Shown: piece after piece, positions 63,630 to 64,000 of the stretch
How positions within the stretch are numbered: position 1 is the first letter of the stretch
How the letters are laid out: every line of letters starts with the position of its first letter
Source: Psychromonas sp. Urea-02u-13
Lineage (GTDB): Bacteria; Pseudomonadota; Gammaproteobacteria; Enterobacterales; Psychromonadaceae
DNA length: 64,000 bases
Direction of reading: 5' to 3'
Assembly: GCF_002835995.1 (NCBI RefSeq)
Contig: NZ_PJBZ01000056.1
Span: forward strand, 1-64,000
Program-made: the position numbers and the translations under genes
Notes under the pieces: generated by a model
Database searches by the model: none
Told to the model about the DNA's origin: nothing
Seen by the model: only the letters and a program-made list of their open reading frames with translations

Positions 63630-63681
63630 ATACCAATTTATAAAGCCCAGCGAATGACTGCATGTCTTCATAAATTGGCAT
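63630..63681. repeat. 12-bp inverted repeat before the symporter gene
   Basis: ATACCAATTTAT (63630-63641) and ATAAATTGGCAT (63670-63681) pair with one mismatch across a 28-nt spacer. The outer ATACCAAT resembles the end of the element at 33837, so this may be a short relict of the same family. It ends 12 bp before the symporter start. Confidence 0.4.
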
Positions 63682-63693
63682 ATAGGAAAAATT

Positions 63694-64000
63694 ATGTTAG
63701 CACTATTTAATAGCCTTAACGGCGTATTATGGGGACAAATACTTGTCTATTTACTTATTGGAACAGGCGTTTACTTTACTGTTCGTTTAGGCTTTATTCA
63801 GTTCCGTCATTTCTTACACACTTTCACCGTCATGCGTAGTAGTCGTAAATCAGACAATGAAGGTATCTCTTCGTTTCAGGCGCTTTCAACTAGCTTAGCG
63901 GCGCGTGTGGGTACAGGTAATCTTGCCGGTGTTGCGATTGCAATTACCGTCGGTGGCCCTGGCGCTATTTTTTGGATGTGGTTGATTGCAGTACTGGGTA
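63694..64000 (+). CDS. sodium:alanine symporter (AGCS), 5' part
   Basis: About 102 residues are in the window; the gene runs off the right edge. LNGVLWGQILVYLLIGTGVY, FIQFRHFLHTFTVM and SFQALSTSLAARVGTGNLAG are the AGCS family hallmarks. GGAAAAA precedes ATG. Full proteins are about 450-500 residues. It takes up alanine or glycine with sodium. Confidence 0.93.
   Translation, partial: MLALFNSLNGVLWGQILVYLLIGTGVYFTVRLGFIQFRHFLHTFTVMRSSRKSDNEGISSFQALSTSLAARVGTGNLAGVAIAITVGGPGAIFWMWLIAVLG

Noticed and set aside
1-64000. CRISPR arrays, tRNA and rRNA genes, prophage structural genes
   Set aside because: None seen on either strand; the only phage-like trace is the short fragment at 4641-4904.

Overview
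The window looks like a chromosomal segment of a marine, cold-adapted gammaproteobacterium of the Alteromonadales, most like Psychromonas or a close relative. The grounds are the AT-rich composition, the housekeeping gene order (dprA-smg-zinc finger-tsaC next to lysM-def-fmt-rsmB-trkA-trkH; srkA-dsbA; aroE-yihD), and several short MITE-like repeats of a kind common in this order. This placement comes from reading only; no database was searched. No rRNA, tRNA, CRISPR array or intact transposase gene was seen.

Layout. (1) 1-5.1 kb is an accessory island: a two-TM protein of unknown function behind a small HTH regulator, a small lipoprotein and membrane protein pair, a large KAP-family P-loop NTPase, a C-terminal remnant of a YfjJ/Gp2-type satellite or phage protein, and a 20-bp inverted-repeat element. 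(2) 5.2-11.2 kb is core: yicC, a short COG0523 GTPase, an HDOD protein, a HIT protein, DUF1289 and DUF2956 genes, a Bacillus-type dapB and a chemoreceptor. (3) 11.3-16.9 kb is a leftward cluster: a TetR regulator with two palindromic operators, a YHS protein, a membrane protein, two ATP-grasp enzymes, an MFS transporter and a LysR regulator. It resembles a small peptide or amino-acid-conjugate biosynthesis and export locus. (4) 17-25.4 kb holds acetyltransferases, a Nudix protein, a PepSY protein with a two-component system, and a solute-binding protein. (5) 25.4-42.5 kb is core: trhO, tsaC, yrdD, smg, dprA, lysM // def, fmt, rsmB, trkA, trkH, rmuC, glmS and a diguanylate cyclase. (6) 42.5-46.7 kb is the most unusual part: a yccF gene broken by a 263-bp element with perfect 10-bp terminal inverted repeats, a candidate Fur-controlled small RNA of about 80 nt, a CxxC protein of unknown function, and a large divergent FtsZ/tubulin-like GTPase. 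(7) 46.8-64 kb holds a chemoreceptor, an HDOD protein, a HAD phosphatase, an EamA exporter, an scsB-scsD thiol-redox pair, an odd pilin-like protein, aroE, yihD, a HExxH lipoprotein, ccoG, srkA, a lipoprotein-type DsbA, a uridine-kinase-like protein overlapping coaA, and the start of a sodium:alanine symporter.

The best candidates for undescribed biology are the stand-alone tubulin-like GTPase (44375-46636), the Fur-box small RNA (about 43343-43424), the ATP-grasp/MFS cluster, and the KAP NTPase island.
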